In this document: positions 9,122-18,316 of the stretch, in pieces
Layout: the number at the start of each line of letters is the position of its first letter
How positions within the stretch are numbered: the stretch's first letter is position 1
From: Chitinophagaceae bacterium
GTDB taxonomy: Bacteria > Bacteroidota > Bacteroidia > Chitinophagales > UBA10324
Assembly: GCA_016717285.1 (NCBI GenBank)
Contig: JADKFU010000004.1
Coordinates: 930,001 to 994,000 of the forward strand
Reading direction: 5' to 3'
DNA: 64,000 bases
The notes under the pieces: generated by a model
Told to the model about the DNA's origin: nothing
The model's database searches: none
Seen by the model: the letters and a program-made list of their open reading frames with translations, nothing else
Program-made: the position numbers and the translations under genes

Positions 9122-10087
9122 CTACTTGCCCCAGATTCTCAGGTTGAGATTCAGATCGTCAACAATTCCGGTGATTAATTCAAGGTACACGAAATATTTT
9201 TTCAGGTAATCCTGTTTAATGCCTGTAGAAAAAATATTGGGTTCAAATAACGATTCAGGTATTGAAAGAGCAATATTTACATTGGAATGCACGAAAGATA
9301 AATGAAGGTTGCTGGTCACTTTTTTTCTGAACTGCACCAGTTTTTCCATCATAGTGGTGGAAAGAATATACCGTGCCTCCACCTGGTCTGTACTATAGGC
9401 AGTAAAATATTTTTCAAATTCAGGGCTCTCCAGTTTTACCAATTCACCTTTTCCGGTAACCCATTTCTCAAACAATCTTCCTATTCCGAAAAAGCTATCG
9501 CCAGCATCCGGAACTATGTAGGTGTTGCCACTAAAATTTTTATTGAAGTCGGCGATAAAAAAAATGCCTTTAAAGATGGTGACCCAGCTTTCCTGGCGAT
9601 GGCCCTTGCTATCAGTGGTTACATGCTTTTCCTCATGGTGCAATTCTGAAAATTTTACCGCTGTCGCACCAAGTTGGCCTGCTACCAGATCATCGCCGGT
9701 ATACCGGTCGATACGGCTGCGGAAGATACCGGAAGCCACATAGTCGTTCATAGCAATGCAGAGGCCGGGCGTATAAACCAATTGGTTACCCATCACCTTC
9801 ACCATTGCGCCAATTACTTTTTCTTTAAACAACTGCGTGTATGTTGTTTTCTTTTTTCCATAATCGATAAATTTAAAAATGAAAAATAGGACGGAAGGCG
9901 TTATCAAAAGAAATGCTGCCGGATGACCGATTGATATTGCTATTATTAAAAAAGGAACAGCTGAAAAAAGCAACAACATGGCCATTCGGAACGTACTCAT
10001 TACCGTTTTCCTTGAGAGCTCCAAAGATTCCAGTGCAGGAAGTAATTGTGTGCTATAGAGCTGGTCAAAGGATTCAGTGGGTGTCAT
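9122..10087 (-). CDS. DUF3137 membrane protein (LemA partner)
   Basis: Protein of 321 aa with two closely spaced transmembrane segments near residues 31-75 (LLFSAVPFLIIAISIG and ITPSVLFFIFKFI) and a long cytosolic domain. The domain order, a short N-terminal helix (QLYSTQLLPALESLE), a TM pair and then a beta-rich domain with FKGIFFIADFNKNF, matches the DUF3137 family. Its function is unknown. DUF3137 genes are very often next to lemA in Bacteroidota, and here lemA lies immediately upstream on the same strand (190-bp gap). The gap carries TGGTTAAATG and TTTAACAATT microrepeats. The start ATG at 10087 fits the family; the family call rests on pattern and context. Confidence 0.82.
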   Translation of the reverse strand: MTPTESFDQLYSTQLLPALESLELSRKTVMSTFRMAMLLLFSAVPFLIIAISIGHPAAFLLITPSVLFFIFKFIDYGKKKTTYTQLFKEKVIGAMVKVMGNQLVYTPGLCIAMNDYVASGIFRSRIDRYTGDDLVAGQLGATAVKFSELHHEEKHVTTDSKGHRQESWVTIFKGIFFIADFNKNFSGNTYIVPDAGDSFFGIGRLFEKWVTGKGELVKLESPEFEKYFTAYSTDQVEARYILSTTMMEKLVQFRKKVTSNLHLSFVHSNVNIALSIPESLFEPNIFSTGIKQDYLKKYFVYLELITGIVDDLNLNLRIWGK

Positions 10088-10277
10088 TTGGAAAGAAGCA
10101 ATGGAATATTGTTGCTGGTGTCAGGGTTGAATGGATTTCAAAAAATGGTTGAATGGTTAAATGACTAAATGGTTGTGGTTAAAATCTACAGGACCATCTG
10201 CAATAACAATTAAACAATTTAACAGTTTAACAATTTGCAATTTGTTTTCTTGACAGAACCAACTGCTCCACTTCCAA
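10088..10277. repeat. Intergenic TTAAATGGTT / TTTAACAATT microrepeats
   Basis: Between lemA and the DUF3137 gene, about 10130-10175 is built of TGGTTGAATGGTTAAATGAC-like units. About 10205-10240 holds ACAATTTAACAGTTTAACAA, its A/T-rich reverse-complement flavour. The same vocabulary recurs near 11090 and 35850. Confidence 0.5.
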
Positions 10278-10853
10278 TCACTTAAACAACTCCGCAGCAC
10301 TTATATTCTTCCGTTCTTCATCTGGAACATCGAGATACGATTTCATTCCATAATGCATCATGCCTGCCAGGATGTTGGTGGGAAATTGTTCCACTGCATT
10401 GTTGTAATCATTCACAGTAGCATTGTAAGCGCGGCGTGCGGCGGAAATCTGCTCTTCAATTTCGTTCCATGAACCCTGTAATTGCAAAAAATTCTGGTTG
10501 GCTTTGAGGTCGGGATAATTTTCAACCTGCACCATGATGTTACGCATGGCGCCACCAATCTGGTTTTCCAGTTGGATTTTTTGTTCAGGTGAAATATTTG
10601 CAGTCGTTGCCTGATTGCGCAGTTCCGTGATTTTAGTCAGCGTATCACGCTCATAATTCATGTAGGTTTTCACGGTAGTAACTAAATTTGGCAGCAGGTC
10701 GTACCGTTTTTTCAACATGGCATCAATGGCACCGAACGCATTGCCGACAGCATTTTTTTTCCTGATAAGCGAATTGTAAAGCACAACCGGAATCAGCAAA
10801 AGAACGAGGATGATCACTATAAAAACGAAGCCCATGGGTAAGGTTTTCGTCAA
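10278..10853 (-). CDS. lemA: LemA family protein
   Basis: Membrane-anchored helical-bundle protein of 191 aa, typical LemA length. One N-terminal transmembrane helix (FVFIVIILVLLLIPVVLY) is followed by the signature segment LIRKKNAVGNAFGAIDAMLKKRYDLLPNLV, then by YPDLKANQNF and the RRAYNATVNDYNNAVEQFP helix. These are all characteristic of LemA, whose biochemical role is not established. It is transcribed leftward and followed by the DUF3137 gene, a common pairing. The start ATG at 10853 places the hydrophobic helix at residues 8-27. Confidence 0.93.
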   Translation of the reverse strand: MTKTLPMGFVFIVIILVLLLIPVVLYNSLIRKKNAVGNAFGAIDAMLKKRYDLLPNLVTTVKTYMNYERDTLTKITELRNQATTANISPEQKIQLENQIGGAMRNIMVQVENYPDLKANQNFLQLQGSWNEIEEQISAARRAYNATVNDYNNAVEQFPTNILAGMMHYGMKSYLDVPDEERKNISAAELFK

Positions 10854-11165
10854 AGGTAATTATCAGGAGGTAATTGTAGGTGTGCGGATGACTAAAGGTG
10901 CGGAACAAATTGCAGGAAATGATTGCCAGGGAAGCACTGATGCACAAGGAAATATAGTCGCTTCATTCAGATGAGGTGAATAACGAGCTTGTAAATTCCG
11001 ATAGGATGGTAATTTTATGTAGAAGATCTCATTGGTAATGAATCATGGGTACTATCAATCCTATCAATAGTCCCGGTTTCGCCGCAACCATTTAACCATT
11101 TAAATTATGTCGAGAAATACGATGCTATCAAATTTACATCCATTCAATTTTGATAGCCAACAGCA
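10854..11165. other. Intergenic region with one copy of the GCGGCGAA repeat
   Basis: 312 bases between the dnaJ end and the lemA start. At 11074-11104 it carries, on the minus strand, TAAATGGTTAAATGGTTGCG followed by GCGAAACCG, a copy of the family found twice near 35880-35970. No gene is visible. Confidence 0.45.
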
Positions 11166-12335
11166 TCATGCAAAATAATCCCGCATCTTCTCAAAGAAAT
11201 TCTTGTCATTCTTTCCGGGGTTGGGCTTGAAGTTGTGCGCTTCACGAAGTTTTTCTAACTGATGGTGTTCGTCCGTTGAAAGATCTTTCGGCACCCAAAC
11301 ATTCACATGAATGAGTTGATCACCGTTGCCATATGCATTAACATTGGGCAGTCCTTTTCCTTTTAACCGGAAGATTTCTCCTGCCTGTGTGCCGGCTTTT
11401 ATTTTGATGCGCGCTTTGCCATCAATGGTAGGCACGTCAACACTGGTACCTAATGCTGCATCAGGAAAGGAGATAAATAATTCATATGCCACATTGTTTC
11501 CATCGCGCTTCAATTCACCATGTTCTTCTTCTTCAATGGCAATCAGCAGATCTCCCGGAGAACCGCCGCGTTCACCTGCGTTTCCTTTACCACTCATAGA
11601 TAGTTGCATGCCTTCTGCTACACCTGCCGGAATATCTACACTGATGGTTTCTTCTCCATAAACACGGCCTTCACCATGGCAGACATTACATTTAGCAGTT
11701 ATCACCTGCCCTTCGCCATTACAGGTCGGACACGTGGTGGTGGTTGCCATCTGACCAAGAATCGTGTTTTGCACACGGCGGATTACACCACTTCCTTTAC
11801 AGGTGTTGCAGGAATGAAAAGAACTCTTGTCTTTCGCTCCGCTGCCACTACAGGTGCTGCAGGTAACATATTTTTTAACTTTTAATGTTTTGTGCGCGCC
11901 TTTCGCAATCTCCTGAAGGTTGAGCGGCACCTTGATACGAAGGTTCCCACCGCGGACGCCGCGTGACCGTTCACGTGAAGATCGTCCACCACCGAAGAAC
12001 GCTTCAAACGGACTGCCGCCCATATCGTTGAAAACATCTCCGAAGTTGGTAAAGATGTCTTCCATGCGCATACCACCGCCTCCTGCATTTCCATAACCAC
12101 CATTTCCGCCAACACCTGCATGTCCGAACTGATCGTAACGTTTTTTCTTATCAGCATCACTCAGAATTTCATAGGCTTCAGCGGCTTCCTTGAATTTGTC
12201 TTCAGCAGCTTTGTCATTCGGATTTCTGTCAGGATGAAATTGCATAGCTACCTTGCGGTAGGCCTTTTTTATTTCATCGGCAGTAGCGGTTTTTCCTACG
12301 CCTAACACTTCGTAATAATCTCTCTTTGCTGCCAT
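11166..12335 (-). CDS. dnaJ: Chaperone DnaJ (Hsp40, type I)
   Basis: Co-chaperone that delivers unfolded clients to DnaK and stimulates its ATPase. The protein is 389 aa and complete. The J domain (residues 5-70) has the essential HPD at 34-36. A Gly/Phe-rich linker follows (GGNGGYGNAGGGG), then the zinc region with four CxxCxGxG repeats (CSTCSGSG, CNTCKGSG, CPTCNGEG, CNVCHGEG), and the two C-terminal client-binding domains. grpE lies 96 bp upstream on the same strand, so this is a grpE-dnaJ operon; dnaK is not in the window. No CIRCE element (TTAGCACTC-N9-GAGTGCTAA) is seen. Confidence 0.97.
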   Translation of the reverse strand: MAAKRDYYEVLGVGKTATADEIKKAYRKVAMQFHPDRNPNDKAAEDKFKEAAEAYEILSDADKKKRYDQFGHAGVGGNGGYGNAGGGGMRMEDIFTNFGDVFNDMGGSPFEAFFGGGRSSRERSRGVRGGNLRIKVPLNLQEIAKGAHKTLKVKKYVTCSTCSGSGAKDKSSFHSCNTCKGSGVIRRVQNTILGQMATTTTCPTCNGEGQVITAKCNVCHGEGRVYGEETISVDIPAGVAEGMQLSMSGKGNAGERGGSPGDLLIAIEEEEHGELKRDGNNVAYELFISFPDAALGTSVDVPTIDGKARIKIKAGTQAGEIFRLKGKGLPNVNAYGNGDQLIHVNVWVPKDLSTDEHHQLEKLREAHNFKPNPGKNDKNFFEKMRDYFA

Positions 12336-12431
12336 TTAGTTATTGATCACTTTAAAAAAAAATTGCCTGCATTTTAAGGCAGGTTCAATATGTTAAATGC
12401 TTGTTCTCTTTTCTTTTTTATCTGAAAATCC

Positions 12432-13118
12432 TTACTTGCCAACTACCACTTTTGCATGCCGGATGATTTTATCATTCAGGTAATAACCGCACTCAATTTC
12501 ATCTACCACTTTGCCTTGCAGGTTTTCATCAGGTGCGGGAATTTCTGCAATCGCTTCATGCAATTCAGGATTGAATATTTGACCTAATGAATGCATGGGT
12601 TTCAACCCTCTTGCTTCAAGAATCGAACTCATTTTTTGCTGAATCAGTTTTACACCTTCCAGCAATGCAGTAAGATCATGCGATGATTCCATCTGTTTCA
12701 TTGCGCGTGAAAAGTCATCCACTACAGGAATCAGCGCGTTGATAATTTCAATTCCGGCTGTTTTAGAGTATTCAATGCGTTCTTTCTGTGTGCGTTTTTT
12801 ATAATTGTCGAATTCAGCATAAAGGCGAAGGAATTTGTCATTTAACTCATCGGCCTTTTGTTTCAGCTCTGCATTTTCTTTTTTCAGCTTGTCTTTTTTC
12901 GACAATCCTAATTTGCTGAGCAGGTCACTACCTTCGGCATGATCATGCCCTGTTTCATTATTTTCCCCTGTTGCGTTTTCCACTGCATCCTGTTCTATTT
13001 TATTAAGTAATTCCTCACTTGAATAATTAATCCCGGGCTGATCTTGCTGGTTTTCCATTGATTCATTCTTATTCTTCATCGATTCGTTAAAAGGTGGATT
13101 TGGTTCTGTGTTTTCCAT
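12432..13118 (-). CDS. grpE: Nucleotide exchange factor GrpE
   Basis: GrpE dimer releases ADP from DnaK. The protein is 228 aa, slightly long because of an acidic, Asn/Glu-rich disordered N-terminus (residues 1-70). The conserved core follows: a long coiled coil (KLKKENAELKQKADELNDKFLRLYAEFDNYKKRTQKE), ALIPVVDDFSRAMKQ, a four-helix region, and a beta domain with FNPELHEAIAEIPAPDENLQGKVVDEIECGYYLNDKIIRHAKVVV. The first ATG is used; ATGs at residues 15 and 21 are possible alternatives because the N-terminus is poorly conserved. It is the first gene of the grpE-dnaJ operon. Confidence 0.95.
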   Translation of the reverse strand: MENTEPNPPFNESMKNKNESMENQQDQPGINYSSEELLNKIEQDAVENATGENNETGHDHAEGSDLLSKLGLSKKDKLKKENAELKQKADELNDKFLRLYAEFDNYKKRTQKERIEYSKTAGIEIINALIPVVDDFSRAMKQMESSHDLTALLEGVKLIQQKMSSILEARGLKPMHSLGQIFNPELHEAIAEIPAPDENLQGKVVDEIECGYYLNDKIIRHAKVVVGK

Positions 13119-13394
13119 GCTGGATACAAGTTTAGACGCGCCGGTTGAACAAATGCTTTGCCATGCGCTTTATTCGGTCAATCTGTCACCGGTATTCCAA
13201 AAATCGGGGCAAAAGTAGCTGAATTTAAAGAAAGTGAGGTTAATTCGAAGCGGAAAAGGCATTGCCATACTTCCCTTCTGATGAAGTGATATGTGCATTA
13301 AATCATTGTCAGATTACTTGAGCCAACGCTAATTTTGCTGAAGTGCGCCTGGTTTCTTATTTTCGGGAAATGATACCGTGCAGATCAATTTGAA

Positions 13395-15737
13395 ATGAAA
13401 TTTTCTTCTCTTATAATTTCACTCTTTTTTTTCTTTCCTTTTATTGCAGAGGGCTGGCATATTATAGGTGGTGAAATTTACTATACCTGTCTCGGCAACA
13501 ATAATTATGAAATCACCTTAAAAATTTATCGCGATTGCAACAGTACAACTCCTTTTGACGATCCCGCGGCAGTGGGCATTTATAATTCAACTGGTTTGCT
13601 GCAACAAACATTGCTGCTTCCGTTTCCAGGTGCCAGCTCGGTTGATCCTGATGTGAGCGATCCTTGTCTTCAATTGCCTCCCGGCATTTGTGTGGAAGAA
13701 GCAATTTATAAAACAGTCGTGAACCTACCGGCGATTGCGGGTGGTTATGATATTTCCTACCAGAGATGTTGCAGGAATAATACCATCGCAAACCTTTATG
13801 ATCCGGCGAACACCGGCGCGACATTTACAACACATATTCCGGGAGCAAATATTGCTTTGTGCAACAGCAGCCCGCGCTTTAAAAATTATCCTCCTATCGT
13901 AATATGTGTAGATCAAAATTTGGAATTTGATCATAGTGCGACAGACCCGAATGGTGATTCACTGGTTTATTCATTGTGTACCCCTTTACAAGGCGCCGAT
14001 GCGACCTTACCTCAGCCAAGTCCTCCACCACCTGGTCCATATGATCCGGTGATTTGGCAACCGCCTTATAACCAAAACAATCAGATTGGGGGAAATCCGG
14101 TAATGACCATCAACTCACAAACCGGACTCTTAAAGGCTTTTCCAACGGCATTGGGCCAATTTGTAGTAGGTGTTTGCGTGAAGGAATACCGGAATGGTGT
14201 TTTTCTCAGCCAGGATGTCCGGGATTTCCAGTTCAACATCACTACCTGCAATCCTTTGATAGAAGCAAATTTTGGCGTAACAGGAAGCACTTCTGTAAAT
14301 GACACCTTGTTGATTTGTGGTTCCTTGAGTGCCAAATTCGATAATCTGAGTTATGGTGCTTCTAACTTCTATTGGGATTTTGGTGTAACCGGCATTACAA
14401 CGGATGTTTCCTCAGTATCAAATCCTATTTACATTTATCCCGATACCGGAGTTTATAAAGTTGTGCTGAAAGCTGCTCCCGGATTAATGTGCGGCGATTC
14501 CATTTTCAAATATGTTGAAATCAGGAAAGGTGTTAATGCCGATTTTACATTTGAAAATGCATGTGCATTGTCACCAATGTTGTTTAACGATAACTCTGTA
14601 CCACTGGATGGATACGTTTCGGATTGGGAGTGGGATTTTGGTGATGGTGCGACTGCACTACAGCAAGATCCCTCTCATCCTTTTACTTCCGGTGGTTTCT
14701 ATAATGTAACTCTGATTGTAAATAATAATTACGGTTGCACATCTTCAGTAACAAAACAGGTCGAAATTTTTCCGCTTCCGCTAATCAATGCAAGGCCGGA
14801 CACTTTTGTCTGTAATGTAGATACTGTTACACTTCACGCAGAAGGAGGAGTGAGTTATTTTTGGTTGCCGGATTTGAATATTAATGACAATACACTGGCG
14901 CAGCCAAAGGTGAATCCGAAGGTTACCACTGAATACACGGTTACTGTAACGAATGAATTTGGTTGTGTCGCCAAAGATTCAGTGCTTATTCAATCAACCG
15001 ACAGCGTGATTGCGCTAACTAGTCCGGATGCTTTATTATGTGCAGGGGAGAGCATACAGCTTACTTCCACTAATGCACTTCAATATCTGTGGTCACCGGA
15101 TTTTATGATCAACGATATCAGCATTGCAAATCCAACCGTATATCCGGATGTTACCACTACTTATTATGTAACTGCGTCTATTGGTTCATGTATTGATGAA
15201 GATACAGTAACGGTTACTGTTTTATTGCCACCGGAAGCAGATGCCGGCGAAGATGTTACTATTAATCAAGGTGAATCAATACAATTAAACGCCACTGGAA
15301 TGGGAACCTATCTTTGGTCGCCGCCGGAATGGCTGAACGATTTTAGCATTTCAAATCCTGTTGCCAGTCCCATCAATACGACTACATTTATAGTTTTGGT
15401 TTCTTCCGAAAATGGTTGTGAAGCATCAGATTCAGTTACGGTTACAGTTACGCATATCCATCTTTTTATTGTGCCAAACGCTTTTTCTCCTAATGGTGAT
15501 GGATTGAATGATTTTTTTCAATTCTATACGAAAGGTATCCTTGAGGTGTTATCAGTAAAAGTATTTAACCGCTGGGGACAGGAAGTGTATTCCAATACTT
15601 CAGGAAATGATGAAGGATGGGATGGTTCATTTAATAAGATTGCATGTGAAATCGGCACTTATATTTATTCAGTTTCAGGCATCACTTACGATGGCAATTT
15701 GTTAACTGAAAAAGGCGATTTAACTCTCATACGATAG
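13395..15737 (+). CDS. PKD-domain surface protein with type B (CHU_C, gliding-motility-associated) T9SS sorting domain
   Basis: Secreted or surface-attached protein of 780 aa. Residues 1-20 form a signal peptide. The next region (HIIGGEIYYTCLGNNNYEITLKIYRDC) is the N-terminal beta domain seen in many Bacteroidota adhesin-like proteins and is rich in paired cysteines. Two PKD-like domains follow around residues 290-375 and 375-460 (WEWDFGDGATA, FYNVTLIVNN). Three Ig-like repeats follow, each with a YFWLPD / YLWSPD motif and a C-A-x-D-S end. The C-terminus, IVPNAFSPNGDGLNDFF...FNRWGQEVY, is the CHU_C type B sorting signal. The target or ligand is unknown. It sits alone, divergent from grpE. Probable role: adhesion or cell-surface structure. 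Confidence 0.9.
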   Translation: MKFSSLIISLFFFFPFIAEGWHIIGGEIYYTCLGNNNYEITLKIYRDCNSTTPFDDPAAVGIYNSTGLLQQTLLLPFPGASSVDPDVSDPCLQLPPGICVEEAIYKTVVNLPAIAGGYDISYQRCCRNNTIANLYDPANTGATFTTHIPGANIALCNSSPRFKNYPPIVICVDQNLEFDHSATDPNGDSLVYSLCTPLQGADATLPQPSPPPPGPYDPVIWQPPYNQNNQIGGNPVMTINSQTGLLKAFPTALGQFVVGVCVKEYRNGVFLSQDVRDFQFNITTCNPLIEANFGVTGSTSVNDTLLICGSLSAKFDNLSYGASNFYWDFGVTGITTDVSSVSNPIYIYPDTGVYKVVLKAAPGLMCGDSIFKYVEIRKGVNADFTFENACALSPMLFNDNSVPLDGYVSDWEWDFGDGATALQQDPSHPFTSGGFYNVTLIVNNNYGCTSSVTKQVEIFPLPLINARPDTFVCNVDTVTLHAEGGVSYFWLPDLNINDNTLAQPKVNPKVTTEYTVTVTNEFGCVAKDSVLIQSTDSVIALTSPDALLCAGESIQLTSTNALQYLWSPDFMINDISIANPTVYPDVTTTYYVTASIGSCIDEDTVTVTVLLPPEADAGEDVTINQGESIQLNATGMGTYLWSPPEWLNDFSISNPVASPINTTTFIVLVSSENGCEASDSVTVTVTHIHLFIVPNAFSPNGDGLNDFFQFYTKGILEVLSVKVFNRWGQEVYSNTSGNDEGWDGSFNKIACEIGTYIYSVSGITYDGNLLTEKGDLTLIR

Positions 15738-15864
15738 CGCCAACTATTTATTCTTTTCATAGTGGCTACAAACTTTCATAATTTGTTAATACATTTACAA
15801 TTGAAAAAAAGCTGGGTAGTTTTTTTTACAATTTATCTCTCTTATTAACTTAAATTTTTTTGAA

Positions 15865-16986
15865 ATGAAAACGTATCATGTTCTTGGTATGATGTCCGGA
15901 AGTTCTATGGATGGCGTTGACGTAGCTTATTGCCGCCTTGAAGAAAACAACGGAAAATGGAGTTATGAAATTGAAAAAGCAGAGTGTATTCCTTACCCGC
16001 CTAAGTGGCGATTACGACTTCAGAGTCTCGTACTTCAGAATGCGGTCACCTACCTGAAAACAGACGCTTTCTATGGTCATTATCTTGGTGAAGTGGCACG
16101 CAAATTCATCCAGGAAAATATGCTGGATGGAAAAATTGATTTCATCGCTTCTCACGGTCAGACAGTTTTTCATCAACCTGAAAATCAGATGACCAGCCAG
16201 ATCGGTGATGGTGGTGCTATAGTTGCAGAAACCGGTTGTCCTGTAGTTTGTAATTTCAGAACCGTCGATGTCGCACTTGGTGGCCAGGGAACACCTATTG
16301 CACCAATCGGTGACCGGATGCTGTTTGGTGATTTTAAATTTTGTCTGAACATCGGCGGTATCGCTAACATCAGTTGTCATCTCGATAGTAAAATGATTGG
16401 CTTTGATATTTGTGGCGCTAATATGGTACTGAATGCTCTTGCTTCAGAAATTGATCTTGAGTATGACAAGGATGGAGTTATCGCACGCTCAGGAACTGTT
16501 AACCAGGATCTCCTCAACGAATTGAATGCGCAGTGGTATTATGAAAAACCTTATCCTAAATCCATTGGTGGCGGTTGGGTGACAAAAATTTTCCAGCCTG
16601 TGTTTAAGAAATACCGTTTGCAAATTGAAGATAAACTCTGTACGGCAACGGAACACATCGCACTTCAAATCGGAAAGGATATTAAGAACATCTATGCTAC
16701 CGAATTTCTTACAAAGGATGAAAGTCATTCGATGTTGGTTTCCGGAGGCGGCGCATTTAATAAATTTCTGCTCGAACGCATCAACTATCATTCCTCTGTA
16801 CCACTCGTGGTGCCGGATCCTGCCACTATTAAATTTAAAGAGGCATTGCTGGTTTGTTTAATGGGTGTGTTGCGTATGCGTAATGAAGTAAATGTGCTTT
16901 CTTCAGTAACAGGTGCTTCATCAGATTCTGTTGGGGGTGAGATTTATCATTCCACCGGAAAAAGAATCGAAACGCCGGCATTATAA
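15865..16986 (+). CDS. anmK: Anhydro-N-acetylmuramic acid kinase
   Basis: Peptidoglycan recycling enzyme: it phosphorylates and hydrates 1,6-anhydro-MurNAc to MurNAc-6-phosphate using ATP. The protein is 373 aa (family 365-390). Family motifs are visible: GMMSGSSMDGVDVAYC at residues 8-23 (phosphate-binding), ASHGQTVFHQP, QIGDGGAIVAETGCPVVCNFRTVDVALGGQGTPIAPIGD with the catalytic Asp, LNIGGIANIS, GFDICGANMVLN, and LVSGGGAFNKFLLERI. The start ATG at 15865 fits the family N-terminus. It is followed by a clear terminator at 16998-17041. No murQ or ampG-like transporter is next to it. Confidence 0.95.
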   Translation: MKTYHVLGMMSGSSMDGVDVAYCRLEENNGKWSYEIEKAECIPYPPKWRLRLQSLVLQNAVTYLKTDAFYGHYLGEVARKFIQENMLDGKIDFIASHGQTVFHQPENQMTSQIGDGGAIVAETGCPVVCNFRTVDVALGGQGTPIAPIGDRMLFGDFKFCLNIGGIANISCHLDSKMIGFDICGANMVLNALASEIDLEYDKDGVIARSGTVNQDLLNELNAQWYYEKPYPKSIGGGWVTKIFQPVFKKYRLQIEDKLCTATEHIALQIGKDIKNIYATEFLTKDESHSMLVSGGGAFNKFLLERINYHSSVPLVVPDPATIKFKEALLVCLMGVLRMRNEVNVLSSVTGASSDSVGGEIYHSTGKRIETPAL

Positions 16987-16997
16987 CATCATTTGAA

Positions 16998-17041
16998 AAA
17001 ATAGAAAACCCTGTTCATTATTGATCAGGGTTTTCTATTTT
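16998..17041 (+). terminator. Rho-independent terminator of anmK
   Basis: AAAATAGAAAACCCTG and its exact complement CAGGGTTTTCTATTTT (17026-17041) form a 16-bp stem, and the inner bases can extend it. The stem starts 12 bases after the anmK stop and ends in a T-rich run. Confidence 0.85.
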
Positions 17042-17307
17042 AATCAATGTTGCACGGAAGTGAATCTGTTCATCAGCAAAAATAAATTGCTGTACCTCTG
17101 GTATTTGAAAAACATTTTATCACTAAGGAGTAGCTATAGAAGTTGTCTGTGAAAGCATCGCCAGCGGCAAAGACACAGCCAACGCCGAAGCTGCTGCCGT
17201 TTGGTCTTTACAAACGGATAGTTTACATCCGGAAACTATTTTTATACACCCTTACGCTGCTTTATACTATTTGAAGCGTAGTAGTATCTTTCCGCTAAAA
17301 CAACATC
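17042..17307. other. Non-coding gap before the epimerase gene, with one hairpin
   Basis: The only structure seen is a 7-bp hairpin, CCGTTTG (17197-17203) with CAAACGG (17211-17217). TATCTTTC at 17285-17292 is a one-mismatch -7 box for the downstream gene. Nothing coding is visible. Confidence 0.4.
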
Positions 17308-18300
17308 ATGATTTTTGTAACAGGTGGAACAGGATTTTTAGGGATGCACCTGTTGCGTGCCCTGGTAATTCGTGGAAAACCTGTTCGTGCTTTGAAACGT
17401 GAAAAAAGTAAAATTCCTGAGGATTTATTTTTGCCGGCAAGCATTGAATGGGTGGAAGGAAATATTCTTGATCTGCCCTCACTGGAAGAACATATGGATG
17501 GCTGTGAAGAAGTTTATCATTGCGCAGGAATGGTTTCGTTTCAGTCAAAACACCGTGAAACATTAATGAAAGTGAATGTGGAGGGAACAGACAATGTGGT
17601 AAATGTTGCACTCAGCAAAAAAATCCGTAAACTCGTTCATGTAAGTTCAGTATCAGCAATTGGCAGACCTTTAAAAGCAATTGATATTTCTGAAGCCACC
17701 ATTTGGGACAGCAACGGTTTCAATTCCAATTATGGCATCAGCAAATACCTGGCGGAAAGAGAAGTTTGGCGCGCAATGGCGGAAGGATTAAACGCTGTGA
17801 TTGTAAATCCAACCATCATTATCGGTGATGGAAACTGGTATGAAGGTTCACCCCGTTTTTTTCTGAACCGCTGGGAAGGTATGCGTTTTTATTCATCCGG
17901 CACTTCCGGTTTTGTGGCTGCCGTGGACGTTGCTGAACTGATGATCCGGCTGATGAATAGTGAAATTCAACAGGAGCGTTTTATTATTAATGCTGAAGAC
18001 TGGAGTTACCGCGACTTGTTTTTTAATATAGCGGATGCTATGGGGAAAAAAAGGCCAACAGTTCAGGCATCACGCTGGCTTACTGAAATGATCTGGAGAC
18101 TAGAAGCGTTGCGTTCTGTGTTTGTTGCGCATCCTCCACTCATTTCCAGAGAGACCGCACGTATCTCGCAACTCACTTATCATTTCGATACTGCTAAAAT
18201 TAAAGCAGCAATGGGGTTCACATTTACACCTATAAAAAAGTGCATTGAAGACACGGCTAAAATATTTTTGGATGATGTTGCTTCAGGAAAAGTAAAGTGA
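17308..18300 (+). CDS. NAD-dependent epimerase/dehydratase, extended SDR
   Basis: Oxidoreductase/epimerase of 330 aa with the extended short-chain dehydrogenase fold. TGGTGFLG at residues 5-12 is the NAD(P)-binding glycine motif. HVSSVSAIGR near 111-120 supplies the catalytic Ser, and Y142-x3-K146 (NYGISKYLAE) the catalytic Tyr/Lys. VNPTIIIGDGNWYEGSPRFF is the usual substrate-loop start. This subgroup (dihydroflavonol-4-reductase-like) acts on nucleotide sugars or steroid/flavonoid-like ketones; the substrate here is unknown. It is a single gene, convergent with the downstream glucosaminidase gene (16-bp gap). Confidence 0.85.
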   Translation: MIFVTGGTGFLGMHLLRALVIRGKPVRALKREKSKIPEDLFLPASIEWVEGNILDLPSLEEHMDGCEEVYHCAGMVSFQSKHRETLMKVNVEGTDNVVNVALSKKIRKLVHVSSVSAIGRPLKAIDISEATIWDSNGFNSNYGISKYLAEREVWRAMAEGLNAVIVNPTIIIGDGNWYEGSPRFFLNRWEGMRFYSSGTSGFVAAVDVAELMIRLMNSEIQQERFIINAEDWSYRDLFFNIADAMGKKRPTVQASRWLTEMIWRLEALRSVFVAHPPLISRETARISQLTYHFDTAKIKAAMGFTFTPIKKCIEDTAKIFLDDVASGKVK

Positions 18301-18316
18301 ACAGTGACTGATTGTT

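Noticed and set aside
10862..10890. AGGAGGT on the plus strand before lemA as a ribosome site
   Set aside because: The nearest start codon in range (TTG) is followed at once by TAG, so no ORF is served.
12364..12391. Short hairpin between grpE and dnaJ as a terminator
   Set aside because: Only a 5-6 bp stem (TGCCT/AGGCA) without a T run in the right place; grpE-dnaJ is expected to be one transcript.
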